A program made the translations under genes and the position numbers. Below are positions 10,273 through 21,400 of a DNA stretch of 52,981 bases, piece after piece (positions within the stretch are counted from its first letter, which is position 1; each line of letters starts with the position of its first letter). Origin of the DNA: Chara braunii (Eukaryota > Streptophyta > Charophyceae > Charales > Characeae); the NCBI GenBank assembly GCA_003427395.1, contig BFEA01000550.1:575370-628350 (forward strand), written 5' to 3'. The notes under the pieces were generated by a model. That model was not told the origin of the DNA. It ran no database searches and saw only the letters and a list, made by a program, of their open reading frames with translations.

Positions 10273-10699
10273 GGGAAGAACCTTACCTGGCAGCGGCCAA
10301 AGTGCAATGGTCAACAGGTAGGTCCCCTGCCCTCCGACTGGCCTGAAGGGACAGCCCATCTATGGGCAAAGCGAATGAAGGCGCCACATTAAGCGGCCAC
10401 ATACGGGGCACGTAAGTGGGTTTTTGTTGTTTTGTTTTTTATTTTGATTTTTTTGAGTGTTTATGACCCCCCCCTCCACAGCTGCACCCGTTCATAATTG
10501 AAAACGGGCAGCAGTTGTTTTTTGTGCCTGAACCTGGCACTATAGTTGCCTAGGTGCAGGCACATGTTGAAGGGGGAAGGGGTGGAAAGAGAAAGGGGAG
10601 GAAAGATGGAAAGAAAAAAAAAGAGGGAGGTAAACGTTGCGGTTTTGGTGGTGACGTCGGGCCAAATGCAGGGGCGGAAGCATCTGGACCCTGATGAGA

Positions 10700-10870
10700 C
10701 AGCAGACTGTTGAGTTCAACAGTCTGCTGGAAATGGCTTGGTACAACCATTTGAGGACTGCGTCTGGCCGCGGGTGAAGGCCAGATGCATTGCTAGGGCT
10801 CAAAACTTGGTTCCCCTAGGGGAACATCAAGTTTCCTGGCCCTTGATCGCAATTTAGATCAAGGGTCAGG
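10700..10870 (+). other. Cluster of four long perfect or near-perfect hairpins
   Basis: In order: CAGCAGACTGTTGA/TCAACAGTCTGCTG (10700-10729, 14 bp, 2-nt loop); GCGTCTGGCC/GGCCAGATGC (10760-10788); the 16-bp palindrome GTTCCCCTAGGGGAAC (10810-10825) inside AACTTG/CAAGTT; and CCTGGCCCTTGATC/GATCAAGGGTCAGG (10835-10870). Stems of this length back to back are far above chance. No coding sequence is present. Confidence 0.85.
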
Positions 10871-11130
10871 CCCTATTCCGAGATTTGGCTGGGGGCAAAG
10901 CAGCTGCCCTCAGCCTCTAGCCAATTATAAAACAGTCAGCAGCCAGCCAGCCAGCATTCATTTGTGGCTGGTGCTGCTGGCATTTCGCTTGGGTGAATGC
11001 TGGCTGCTGGAGGAGGAGCTGCTGGTGGAGAGAGAAGTGTTGGAGGTCTGCAGGGAGCGTGAGAGGAGAGGCTGCCATAGCCACCGTGCTGCGGGGTGCC
11101 AGCAGGAGGTGCTGCTGTTCGTGGCAGGTT

Positions 11131-11490
11131 TGTCGGCAAGCGGTGCAGGGGAAACTCTGCCCGTTTTGCATGGCGGCGGCAAGTCTTCGGCAAGTGGTGC
11201 AGGGGAGACTCTGCCCATTTTGCACGGCGGTGGCAAATCTTCGGCAAGCGGTGCAGGGGAGACTCTGCCTGTTTGGCACGGCAACGGCAGCACTTTGTCG
11301 GCAGTTGTGCGGAAGCGCTGCCGAAAATTTGCGGCGACAGCATTGGGGTTGTCGGCTGTAGTGAGGAAGCGCTGCCGAAAATTTGCGGCGACAGCGTTGG
11401 GTTTGACGGTGGTAGTGCGGAAGCGCTGCCGAAATTTTTCGGCGATAGCGCAGGTTTGACGGCGGCGGTGCGGAAGCGCTGCCAATTTGT
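11131..11490. repeat. 54-bp tandem repeats, two related blocks
   Basis: Three units with GCAGGGGAGACTCTGCC start near 11145, 11199 and 11253. Four units with GGAAGCGCTGCCGAAA start near 11311, 11365, 11419 and 11472 (the last truncated). The period is 54 and once 53. Because 54 is a multiple of three and the unit has few stops, several frames on both strands stay open for 120-178 codons. This is a repeat effect, not evidence of a protein. The second block's motif recurs in L1 and in both LTRs of R. Confidence 0.85.
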
Positions 11491-12415
11491 TCACGGCGAA
11501 GGCGGCATTATTCTTGCATTGACTATATAAAGCAGTGACTAGGTATTGGTACAGGGAAGGTACCGCGAAGTGGTGGTGCGCTTGAAAGTGGTGCGAGTGC
11601 GACGCCGTGGTGGCGCAGTGAAATTGGGGGTGTGTGACGGTGACGCTGAGACGCCGTCAGATTGTTGGGAGTGATAGTGTGTTGAGAGGGTGTCACGGTA
11701 AGCGATCGCTCTAGGGGGTGGTGCGGATCGCTTTGCGGGCGACTTGTTGTGACGATTATCTTTTTTGGAGTGTGATATTTTACACGGTCTTCTTGAGTGG
11801 ACCGTCTCTTCAATTTTACTCAAGGTCAGTTTTGACTCAGACCCCTTCACACCTGTGTGAACCCGCACTTTGCTTGACCCTATTTTTTGAACGTTCACTG
11901 AAAAGGTAGAGGAAATGTGTGTTTGCGCATGTGAATGGAAGTCTAACGTGAGTTTGAACTTGCATTGTCTTCTTTGAACTTGTTGTTTGATCTGATGTGC
12001 AGGTAGGTAGAACGATGTCTGAAAAAAGGGAATCTGACCATGTCAATGACAATGAGAGGATGGTGTTTGTTTTCTGTTGCTCACCTGCATGCCTGTTGAA
12101 GGGAAGGACAACCAGTAGACGACGGAAAGGAATTTAATCACACAAAAGAAGAAAAAATCAATCGGACATGGACTTTTCCTGAGGATACCCGTTCTTTCCC
12201 AAATGACCCTCTCTGTCTATGCCCGTCTTTCCGAATGATTTTCTCTTCTGTGATCTCTTCTCGTCGTCTAAGTTACCCTTGACGTCAGGCGGCGAGGGAT
12301 CGTTTGCCGCCATGGTAGACGTGTTTCCCTTTCCTAGGAGGCATCTGAGTCGGGGGTTCGCTGCCTTAGGGGCCGGCCCTGCTATCGACTCGGAGTGGAC
12401 CGCATATGCGGGGGG

Positions 12416-12553
12416 ATACCATGCTGTTGTGGTGGAGCCAACCCGACTTCTGAGACCCGAGGTTCGCTCGGGCGAGGACGAGGGTTCTGATACCATGCTG
12501 TTGTGGTGGAGCCAGCCCGACTTCTGAGACCCGAGGTTCGCTCGGGCGAGGAC
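12416..12553 (-). repeat. 73-bp tandem duplication around a tRNA-iMet-type primer-binding site
   Basis: The sequence from GATACCATGCTGTTGTGG to CTCGGGCGAGGAC is present twice with a 73-bp step. On the minus strand the second unit reads ...CAACAGCA followed by TGGTATCAGAACC (12495-12483). This is the form of an LTR end plus a primer site for initiator tRNA-Met, as in Copia and TRIM elements. If TGTGCTATGACAG (minus, from 12634) is the LTR start, the LTR would be only about 139 bp. I cannot find the second LTR or any protein, so the class is open. Confidence 0.45.
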
Positions 12554-13254
12554 CTCCTTGGGAAAGGACATGCACCTACTCACGGAAAAACCTTAAGTCC
12601 TCAGCGCCTCGCGTTAGGGGGAACTGTCATAGCACACCCCTTAGTGGTCGTCTTAGGGGTCACTTGTGTATGGAGAATTGAGCCACAAGAAGCTCGATTC
12701 ATGGTTAACAGTTGGAACAAAGCGCAGGTAGACACTCTTGTCGTGGTTGGCCTCGCCACAAGAAGCGAGGACCAATAGGGTCGATACGACAAGTAAGATT
12801 TGGATAGCCAGAGCCCGAGAACAACCCTTTTCAGTAGGGTCAACAAGGGCCAGGAGGACAAAGCAACCAAGAAAATTTGAAAGCGGATCCTCGTTCTTAA
12901 TGAGGTATCCAGTGTTCGGTTGTTCAAGTTGATTGTTGACTTGCACAGTAGTAGCTAGATTACTTGCAGATGACATTCACACCAAAGTTAGAAAGGTAGT
13001 GAAGTCATCACCAGAACAATGACATCCTAGCTCTACTTGAGAGTTGGGATTTGTTTGTACTTCTTTTCTAGCGGTCGGTATAGGGTGGAAAGAAAGAATT
13101 TGGCAACGCATCTCATCGAGTCAAAAAAGTCGTGACAATAGTCAACTTACGTTGACCTGAGTCTTCTTTTGAAAGGGTTTGTCTGAGTAATTTTTGATTG
13201 TCGTTGAAGGAAGGGACTAGGATTGATTGAGATTTTCTTACGCTTGGAATATCA
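12554..13254. other. Unassigned stretch within L2
   Basis: No recognisable gene. It contains CTCGCCACAAGAAGCGAGG (stem CTCGC/GCGAG near 12750) and otherwise ordinary sequence. It probably belongs to whatever element carries the primer-site-like sequence at 12.49 kb. Confidence 0.4.
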
Positions 13255-13681
13255 CGTCCTAGTCGACCGACGTCGGTCCGATTCCTGGGAGATCAGCGCC
13301 CCAGGGATGGACGACGTTCGGGTCCACTTCGGCGTTTAACCATGTGTACCTATGCTACAGCGAACGAGCAAACGCCCTCGGTCGGCCGACCTCTGCAATT
13401 GCATTATAAAAGCCTTCGCACGTGGGCCGGTAGCTCGGCGGGGATACGCCCCTAAGGGTGGTGACAGCCCCTTAGGGAAGGTAAGTTGTGCCCCGCGAGA
13501 ACCTTTCCTGTCGTAGGGGACCGCGGGATGTACAACTGGCGCACTCGGTCGGAGCGACGAAGGGTCGACGCGGGTTACTGTGTCGTCCCCGAGTTGTCTC
13601 TAAAAGGTTGAAAGCATAAGTTTCTCCTACGTGACGCGGTCGGGAGGGCCCTCGCTCGCGCGGGGGCCGATGCACTTGACA
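13255..13681 (+). repeat. LTR 3'-terminal module, copy in L2, with a TATA box
   Basis: This matches 7330-7730 throughout. A good TATA box, TATAAAA, lies at 13405-13411, about 270 bases before the LTR end. The L1 copy has lost it (GCATACGAAAAGCC). A splice-donor-like AAGGTAAGTT follows at 13478. This suggests a Pol II start near 13435, with the remainder acting as R/U5. Confidence 0.65.
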
Positions 13682-14399
13682 ACGCTATCCGCAAAAACAA
13701 CAGAACTCTGCGATAAAGAAAGCTGAGAAATCTAGGATGTGGAGCAAGCTCCATGCGGAGTCCATGTGATGCAGCCTAGGCTACATAATGTCAAATGAAA
13801 AGCAAATGTCTGGTATACACAGCCTAACTAACAGCAGAAAGTGAAATGTAGCATGGTACAATCCTAAAGTCCTGGAGGCAATTGCCTCAGTGCGGAAAGG
13901 AAAAGAGCAATATGTCACAAGTAATGTCATGTCGCTGAACCACTAAGAGTGGGACGGTCTCAGAGGGGGTGAATGCAGCCTAAGAATCCAAACTCCTAAG
14001 GGCAGTCACACACGAAGGTGGCATAGGTCACCAGGCTTAGGGTGAGGGAGTGGTAGCGAGCAAAACCAATGACCCTAACAGATAGACCATCAAGGCGGGT
14101 AATGCTCGACGAAAGGGTGACACCATCCAGGGTCGGCCATGAAAGGGGAGCCTGGGATAGGGTGAACATATGCCTAACTGAAGGCATGCAATGGCTGCCA
14201 CTAGGGTGATGAGGGGTGCAGTGAGTGAGGGAAACATGCACACAACTCGCCGACTAGGAGAGGGAGCTAGATATGGCAGCAGGGAAGCCAAGATAACGCT
14301 ACGGTCTCAATGCCTATGCGATATCAAGGGAGAACCTCAGAGAGACCGAGCTAAGTGAGAACTATCATGCGACACATGCAAGGGAATATTCAGGGTAGG
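13682..14399. other. Region between L2 and the pol of G
   Basis: This should be the 3' end of element G on the minus strand, beyond the integrase. The minus strand has an open stretch at 13996-14241, but I recognise no chromodomain or LTR in it. No primer-binding site, polypurine tract or LTR edge for G could be placed. Confidence 0.4.
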
Positions 14400-15640
14400 G
14401 TGGTGGCGTAAGGGAGTCACGTCGAAAGTAGCTGAAGCCGATAAGGTAGCTGAGGTAGAGAAGGTAGCAGCTTGGACGGTCTGTGATAAGGACGCAACAA
14501 GGAGACGTGGTAAACATCATGTACACGAGCCTATCGAAGGTAACCAGGTAGCTTCACACGGAAGTTGACCGGACTAGCGGCAATATCGGAACCGACTGCC
14601 TGAGGATGCGGCATGGACCGAAGAAGTGACGCCTGAACTTGCGAAGCGTATCCGCTTCGAGCTGCATGTGGCGTGCGTCGACGAGCACATCGTCACAGAC
14701 TTTGAATGGATGATCCATTCGTGATCGGTTTGCTTGTGCAGCTGTGCGAGTCTGGGAGTCGGCTAGACTCTCGTGTACACGCTTCATAATCGTTGCCATG
14801 TGGGCGATCCAGTCGTCCAGCGCAGGACAACGAGTGTCTGGGCGTAACCGCGATGGTCGTAGGAAATCCGCCGGTATGCGAGGGTGGTAGCCGAGGTCGT
14901 AATAGAATGGCGACATCCCCATGGTTGGCGAAACGGCGTGGTGTACACAATCTCCGCGTGGGCTAAGTGTAAGCCTCACTGCTGGTCATCCCTAATAAAC
15001 TTTCGGAGGATATTACCGAGAATGTTTTTGGTGACCTCAGTCTGACCATCTGTCTGAGGGTGGTAAAACGATGAGAAGCGGAGCAGGGATCTGTACACCT
15101 CGTGTAGGCGTCGCCAGAATGCGCTGGTAAAGCGCGGGTCATGGTCGAAAATGATGCTCTGAGGTAAGATGTGATGTCTCACGACTCGGTCGAAGACGAT
15201 GTCAACGATCTCATGAGCGCTAATGCGATAGCGCCACAGTACAAAACGTGCACGCTTCGTGAAGCGATCAACGGAGACCAAGACAACACCATGACCGTGC
15301 TCAGTGGGTGGAAGAAGGGGACCAACGAAATCCATCGATATGGACCGCGGACGACCCTTAGGTATGGGTAGGGGCTGAAGCAGTCCATACGGAAGGTGGT
15401 TCACAGTGTTCACCTCCTGGCAGGTAGGACACTCCTGGATTTAGGCTTTGATGAAGTCCTTGGACTTCGGGCAGACGTATAGGCGGCAAACATGAGCCAA
15501 CGTCTTGTGGAAGCCCATATGACCAACAGTTGCCCGATCATGGAACTCTGCTACGGCCTGGACGAGGAGTTGTCCGGTGTAGGGAACGCAAATACGTGGT
15601 TCTAGCTGACCAGATCTGCCATGCCAGTACAGGAGACCGT
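14400..15640 (-). pseudogene. Element G: Ty3/gypsy integrase, broken
   Basis: The order on the minus strand is: the zinc-binding part with HDRATVGHMG and KTLAHV, its second half ECPTC following a stop codon (TAA at 15441-15443); then the catalytic core with MDFVGP, FDHDPRF and HPQTDGQTE, so the three acidic D, D, E residues are all present; then MGMSPFYYDLGYHPR in another frame; and a C-terminal VHDVYHVSLLRPY near 14470, typical of gypsy integrases. At least one stop and two frameshifts (near 14980 and 14600) break it. Integrase inserts the cDNA into the host genome. This copy cannot be made as one protein. Confidence 0.85.
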
Positions 15641-15789
15641 TCTCAACGAGGGAGTATGAAGGAACGGTTTTGCCACTCCACAGTGTCGCGTGGATGACGT
15701 GATAATCCTGACACTGGCGGTACTGAGTGCGATATGCGTCGATCACCGACTGATCAACAATGGTGATGGAGATAGCAGCAAGATGAATA

Positions 15790-16330
15790 GGTTCCTGATT
15801 GTGATCATGACGGGGGGACAAGGCATCTGCGACACGGTTCGTTTCACCCTTGATAGGCTGAGTGGTGAAACTAATCATGCCACCAACGTGCCTGTCGAGG
15901 GGAGAGCTTAGGCTTCGTGAGGAAAGCCTGGACAATTGAGTTGTTTGTGCGCACCGTGAAGGGCATTTAGTGCAGGTGATGACGCCAATGCCGGGTAGCA
16001 TAAACTATTGCGAGAACCTCACATTCATCAGCAGTGTAGTTTATCTCGGCAGACAATAGCTGACGGGAGTAGAAAGCGATCGGGCAATCTCCAGCATGAG
16101 CCTCGACAGTCCAATCCTCCGCGATGGTCGGGGAGTAAGTGACGGGAGGACTGTCTGTGAAGGGAAGCGGTGGGAGGATAGGCGTCAACCGAGAAGTAGT
16201 GTCAGCAGGAGAGGGGGGGGGGGGGGGGACGAACATGGGGATAAGGTGAATCAGGAGGAGATGGAAACACCTGAGAAAGTACAACTCCTATTGCAAAATC
16301 TGACGCATTACTGGTGACGATGAAGGGACG
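15790..16330 (-). pseudogene. Element G: RNase H domain, broken
   Basis: SNASDFAIGVVLSQ near 16310 corresponds to the usual TDASD start of gypsy RNase H, with the catalytic Asp replaced by Asn. YSRQLLSAEINYTADECEVL and ATRHWRHHL (16080-15970) follow, and GETNRVADALS (near 15840) leads into the integrase. A run of 17 G at about 16211-16227 and frame changes on both sides break the reading frame. The domain would remove the RNA template during reverse transcription. Confidence 0.75.
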
Positions 16331-16402
16331 GTCAAAATCGTGGAGGCGAGGAACCGATGCACAAGTCACCATCACCTCCTTGAGGGCGTGAAAGGCTTCC
16401 TC

Positions 16403-17260
16403 TCAGAGGGGTGTACAAAACCACGGTGGGTTCTTCCGGAGGAGGCTGAAGGTAAGGACGTAGGAATACCTAGTGTATCCCCAAATGAAATTACTATAGT
16501 AACTAGTAAGGCCTAGGAATTTCCGAAGCTGCTTGACGGATGTGGGGACGGGCCACTCCTCAATATCAGTGATCTTCGCGTCGTGCATGTGGAGATCCAG
16601 GTGAGACACATGATGTCCTAGGAAGTCCACTTTGCGTTGGGCAAGGCGGCACTTACTGAGTTTTTCATAGAAGCCATGCTTGCGTAAGTGTTGTACGACA
16701 TCGCAGAGGTGTCCAAGATGGTCTTCTAAGGTACAACTGTAGACCAAGATGTCATCCAGGTATACGAGAACGTATTCTTCAAGGATGTCCCTGAAGATAC
16801 TGTTCATCGCCGTTTGGAAGGTGGCCGGTGCGTTGGTGAGGCCGAATGGCATTACCGTGAACTCGTAGTGGCCGAAGCTCGACCGAAAGGCGGTCTTCTA
16901 TTGATCCTTTACCGCCACGCGGATTTGGTGGCAACCGCTATGAAGATTGATCTTCGTGAAGAAGCGGTTGTCTGCCAGATGGTCAAAAAGCTCATTCGCG
17001 CAAGGCATGGAATAGTTGTTCTTACCGTGTAACAGTTAAGGCCGCGGTAGTCAATGCAGAGGCGAAGAGTTTTGTCCACTTTGCAAGCAAAGTGGACAGG
17101 TGCACCCCAAGGGGAGTTACTGGTTTTAATGAAACCCAGTCGAAGGAGCTCTTCAAGCTGATGCTCGAGTTTCGTCACCCTCTCGAATCGAGAGTAAGTA
17201 GGGTGCCTGATGGTGGACACAATAGTCAGGCACAAGCTAGATAGAATGCTCAACACCGCG
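16403..17260 (-). pseudogene. Element G: Ty3/gypsy reverse transcriptase, broken
   Basis: From the 5' side on the minus strand: [26 protein letters not shown], a frameshift, then [16 protein letters not shown], a stop inside KDQ*KTAF, then MPFGLTNAPATFQ, VYLDDILVYS and LRKFLGLTSYY. The order and spacing are those of gypsy RT. The YLDD metal-binding motif is intact, but the first catalytic Asp (usually K-L-D-L) is Asn. One frameshift near 17030 and one stop near 16894 also disable it. It lies between protease and RNase H, as expected for gypsy. Confidence 0.9.
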
Positions 17261-17340
17261 CATCAGAACGATCCCGTTGTATGAGAAATAGGGGGGGGGA
17301 ACGTCTCCGTACTCTCGAAAAAGATCGCGAATGGCGGGCT

Positions 17341-18492
17341 TTAAGTCGGATGTGAATGGCGCGAGTTCCTCAACGTCTGCGTCGGCACGAGATGTATGTG
17401 TGGACTCGGCAGTGACTTCATAGGGACCTGGGATGTTGAGGGGGTATCCACAGGCTGAGGAGTGGATGTAGAGTTGGGAGTTGTGACGATGGAGGAAGGG
17501 TCAGGGGGATTGGGCTCCAAAGAGATGAGCTCAACCTCTGGACAAAGTGGAGCATAGCGAAGAAGATCCATGACGTTCACTAAGTGGAACGTGACGTCCT
17601 CCTGGCGTATGAAGTGAGCGAACTGACGAGGAGAAGTAAAGGCGATGTCTGGGTGGGACCCAGAGGAATGAGGGTCCTGGGGAAGGAGGTCTGGAGGGGT
17701 GCCGCCCGTGGTTCCAATGAAGGGGACTCGATGGGTCTGGGCACACTTCGTTTTGAGAAAGAGTGCCTCAGTCGCCCATTCGGCCTTCGTGCCCCGGAAC
17801 TGGCGAAACCAGTGAGTCCCAAGGATGAAGTCGTACCCAGTCTCCAGCACGTCGAAGTACGCGGAGGAATGGTAGCGCCGAGGCGCGTGGGTACTATCTG
17901 GTGGCTGGAGGGTGAGGGAAAAGTGGAGTTCGGCAACCGTATGATTGAAGAAGCGTTGCGTCTTGTTATCTCTGAGGGTAAAGAAGATAGGAGAATGAGG
18001 CCCGAAGATAGCTACACGAGCTTCCCCAACAATGTGAGGGTGAACGAAGTCGCCCTGTGAGCCGGAGTCCCATAAAGCACGATACACCCTTATTAATGTC
18101 CCCAAGCGGATAGGAATGATGTGGAAAGTGTGATCAGGGTCAGAGAGCAGAGCGAGAAGACGACGCAGGACATTTACATGTCTCGTGAGTCACTCCTGGC
18201 GAGCCTGAAGAATGCTCAAATCCATGAGAGATGACACAATGTCATCGTGAGTCGCCAACCGAGCGCTACAACAAGTTGTGCGAATGGCACCTCGCATCGG
18301 AAGTCTCGGAGGGGAAGGACTAGATGCGGCAGTTTGCGGTGGGGCAAACAGTACATCGACAAACGGCGGGGTAGAGAGACCTGCGTCTGTCGAGTCCTGA
18401 GGATCCTCTGGCGGGGTGGCCAAAAGGGCAAACCACGACTCGGTGGTCGGGAAACTTGCTACGTGCGAGGCCTCAGCGGTACACTGCACCGT
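17341..18492 (-). pseudogene. Element G: gag-pol linker and aspartic protease, cut by insertion R
   Basis: The open frame begins exactly at the edge of R (18492) and runs through a proline- and threonine-rich linker. A frame change follows, then a 254-residue segment with ALWDSGSQGDF (retropepsin active site D-S-G) and DFILGTHWFRQF, the equivalent of the usual ILGMDW. The protease would release Gag and Pol products. Its natural upstream part is on the other side of R at 47197 and beyond. The linker frame reads across the reconstructed junction without an immediate stop, which supports the nesting. Whether the product was ever made as a fusion cannot be told. Confidence 0.8.
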
Positions 18493-21400
18493 TGTCGAGC
18501 GCATCAGTCCGGCACCGCACAGGGCAGCGCGGGACCCTCCCGGCCGCGTCACGCACGAGTTGGTCTTTAATCCTCGTCGTGAATATACATGGAGCTTCCG
18601 CAAGCCGCTCCGGCCGAGTGCGCCAGCCATACCTCTCGCGAGCCCCTACGATAGGATACCAGTCCACAGTACGAAAGTTGATCAGTTGCAATTGCAGAGG
18701 TGGACCAGTCGAGGGCGTTTCTCGTTCGCTGTAGCATAGGGGGTACGAGCGGTATTACCCCTCTATCGAACCCGCGCGCGAATTGGCATCTTGGGGGGCT
18801 GAGGTCCCAAGCGCAACTCGTCGCCGGTCGACTAGAACGCATCCCACACACCACGTGCAAACCACTATAAAAAACGTAAAAATAAAAACACACACACACA
18901 TGTACATATACATATACAGAATGACATTGAACAAACAAACGCGACAACACTCCTAGTCCCTTAGTAGTCATCCCATAACTCTCCGATGTGGAAATCGGAT
19001 AGGCATCGCGTGCGAGACTTAGTATAAAACCGCGCGGACGTAGGGCTAACTGATATCGACTCGCAATGCAAGTGTACGCACGCGGTCGCAGTGATGGCGT
19101 ACTATGTAGTACCCATACTCATGCGATCCTCGTTAATCTCGAGGGCGCATTTGACACTCTAGTGTCGGCTGACACGCGCCTTGAGGGATTGATCTCTCGA
19201 CGCTGGACAACCGCTAAGTGCGGTTGAGAACCAAACCCTTTTCTGCACCCTACGGAGAATGGGTGGTACACAGATTCATACCTGTGGTGGCAATCGTTTC
19301 TTATGGCCCTTGAGACGAGCTCCACCATCTAGGGTCTGAAACGAAGTCAAGGGGTTTGACTTTGACGGCTGCCACGGACTACAACATCCAACTATAAAAA
19401 TTAACAAGCAAAATCAATCAATAAATAAATAAGCATCCCAACACTCACATATCAAATCAGAACTCGAGATACAGTAAAAGAAGGGAAAACATAAACCCAT
19501 CAGGTATGCAGATCGTGCCACACATGGTTGTCATTCTCACTGCCTCCAAAGTATGGCCCATATAGCAAGCTCCAAAATACTAACCTGCATAAAACATAGG
19601 CACACACAATAGCCACATTGCCATACACCAATGTGGTCAACTTTACTGTTCCATGTAACTCACACCACGCCTCACACACTCAAGCCCCAGTCATAGTCCA
19701 ATTTTTCATAAATCTCATAAGTTCTTTATAATGGTCATTACACGAAGTCCGGTTAAAACCCTCAAAGAAACATATCAAATCTTAGGGTTAAGGCAATCAA
19801 GTTGAGGTACAGGTATAAGCGAAGTTATGCCGTGAGCCGACAAGTCGGTGATCAACCAGCCGACCTGTTATCAGTGATAACAGAAGTTGAGGTACAGGTA
19901 TAAGCAAAGTTATGCCGTGAGCCGACAAGTCGGTGATCAACCAACCGACCTGTTATCAGTGATAACAAAAGATGATCCTCGCAGAATCAGGCTGAAACTA
20001 GTCAAAACCCTGGATCGAATGTCCGAAGAAGACCTGTATCATACGACAGGTCAATGTCCAAGTTAAATCGTCAATGTATGGAGATCCAATCCCCATGACA
20101 CACTTTCACTCGAGACTTTCCTGACAACCAGCCTAGGTCTATCTCTAAGCTAGTGCCCAAACAAAGGTAGACCTATGGCAGAATCTCCCCCATACAGAGT
20201 GGATTGCCAGAGTCGCCACCTGTCAAAATATAATCTATCTCCTCTAAACTAAGAAAATTTTGGCAACGCTTCCCGTAGGAAAAGTGTCTTTCCATAATTT
20301 ATATCATCCTAAATATGAAAACAAAAATAATCTTCAACTTTCCAAAGTCAAATTTTGTCTAACCACCTGAATTAGCAAAAATTTTGGCAGCACTTCCTTT
20401 AGAAAATGAGACTTTCCAGATTTTTACTAAGCCATATACAAAAGTCTGACAAGTTGAACTTTGAAAAGTCAAATTTTGACTAACTCCTTTGTTTTGTAGA
20501 AATTTCAAAAGCGCTTCGCGTAGAGAAAGTGGCTTACCAAGATTTATACAAAACCAAGTATAATAAATGATCCCAAAAAATGCAAAAATTGACCTAAGCA
20601 AAAAAAACTTAACTCATAAAATGCAGGAACTGAAACTAACTCCTATGGCTCTAGCACGTAGCGAGCGTCTAGAGCAACTACCTGTCAAACTGAAACTCAG
20701 ACCAAGTAGTAATCTCACTCAGCCACATGCAGGCCAAACCACAAAGGTAAGTACTCTCACCATCCCAAGTCCATTTATATAAAATAGTTCATGAACCTTC
20801 ACGTAATTCAACCCTTATACCCAACTTACACATGGCACAACTGCTAGACCATTCGGCTTGGAAACAATGTTCAGTGTGCCTTAGGATATACACGAACAGG
20901 TTGCACTACTACTTTTCTCTTCCTTGGGCATATGACTAGACCATTTGGCTGGGAAACAATGCCTAGCCGCCCTGAACTGTTTAATATCCAATATTTAATA
21001 ACTCTCTGATTTTGTTCTCAAAAGAAAAAACAAATATGGGCAGGGGACTGAACCATTCGGCTTGGAAACAATGTTCAGCTTGCCCAGCTATTTCCAATTA
21101 TACTCAGTAATTTCCCTTCTCTTCTTAGTGATATGGCTTAGCGCTGGACCATTCGGTTTGGAAACAAATTGAATGTCCAGTTGCCAGTTCACATGCAAAT
21201 ATAAGTAAAATACTTTCCTTTGTACTCAGGTTGTACTTATATGCGTGGTTTTCAAGCTAAACCATTCAGCTTAGAAACAATGCTCAGCCTTAGACCAAAA
21301 TCCTCCCTCAGAATAAAACAAGAAAAACCCTTCACATCAGGCAGCCCTAAGAAAATAAACATAGCAATCAGGTCATTCAACTTAGAAACAATGTCTGCCC

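Larger units (their letters stand above)
9050..13681 (+). mobile_element. L2: second giant LTR-like block, plus orientation, interrupted
   Basis: The 3' end (13255-13681) is the same terminal module as in L1 and R, ending ...GCACTTGACA. Near the 5' side, GGTACCGGGATTAAGCCTGA followed by CTGCAAG resembles the start of the R LTR on the minus strand (GGTATTAAGCGTG.. then CTGTAAG), which places the 5' edge near 9050. Inside are a U6 3' segment, an AG microsatellite and gap, a hairpin cluster, 54-bp repeats and a TATATAAA box at 11524. A primer-site-like sequence at 12483-12495 on the other strand suggests a further element nested inside. No protein family is recognisable. L2 is much diverged from L1, so the two are not a recent LTR pair. 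Confidence 0.45.

Noticed and set aside
10064-10392. Open frames rich in Arg/Glu or Ser/Leu/Pro/Gly over the AG repeat and gap
   Set aside because: They are translations of a dinucleotide repeat, N bases and a G-run.
10958-11530. Overlapping open frames of 120-178 codons on both strands
   Set aside because: A 54-bp repeat without stops keeps several frames open at once. No family or signal supports a protein.
90-13681. L1 and L2 as the two LTRs of one element
   Set aside because: They are the same orientation but strongly diverged and of different length. No primer site follows L1, and only 1.3 kb without gag or pol lies between them.
15171-15371. Plus-strand open frames across 14.5-18.1 kb
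   Set aside because: They are shadows of the minus-strand pol of element G.
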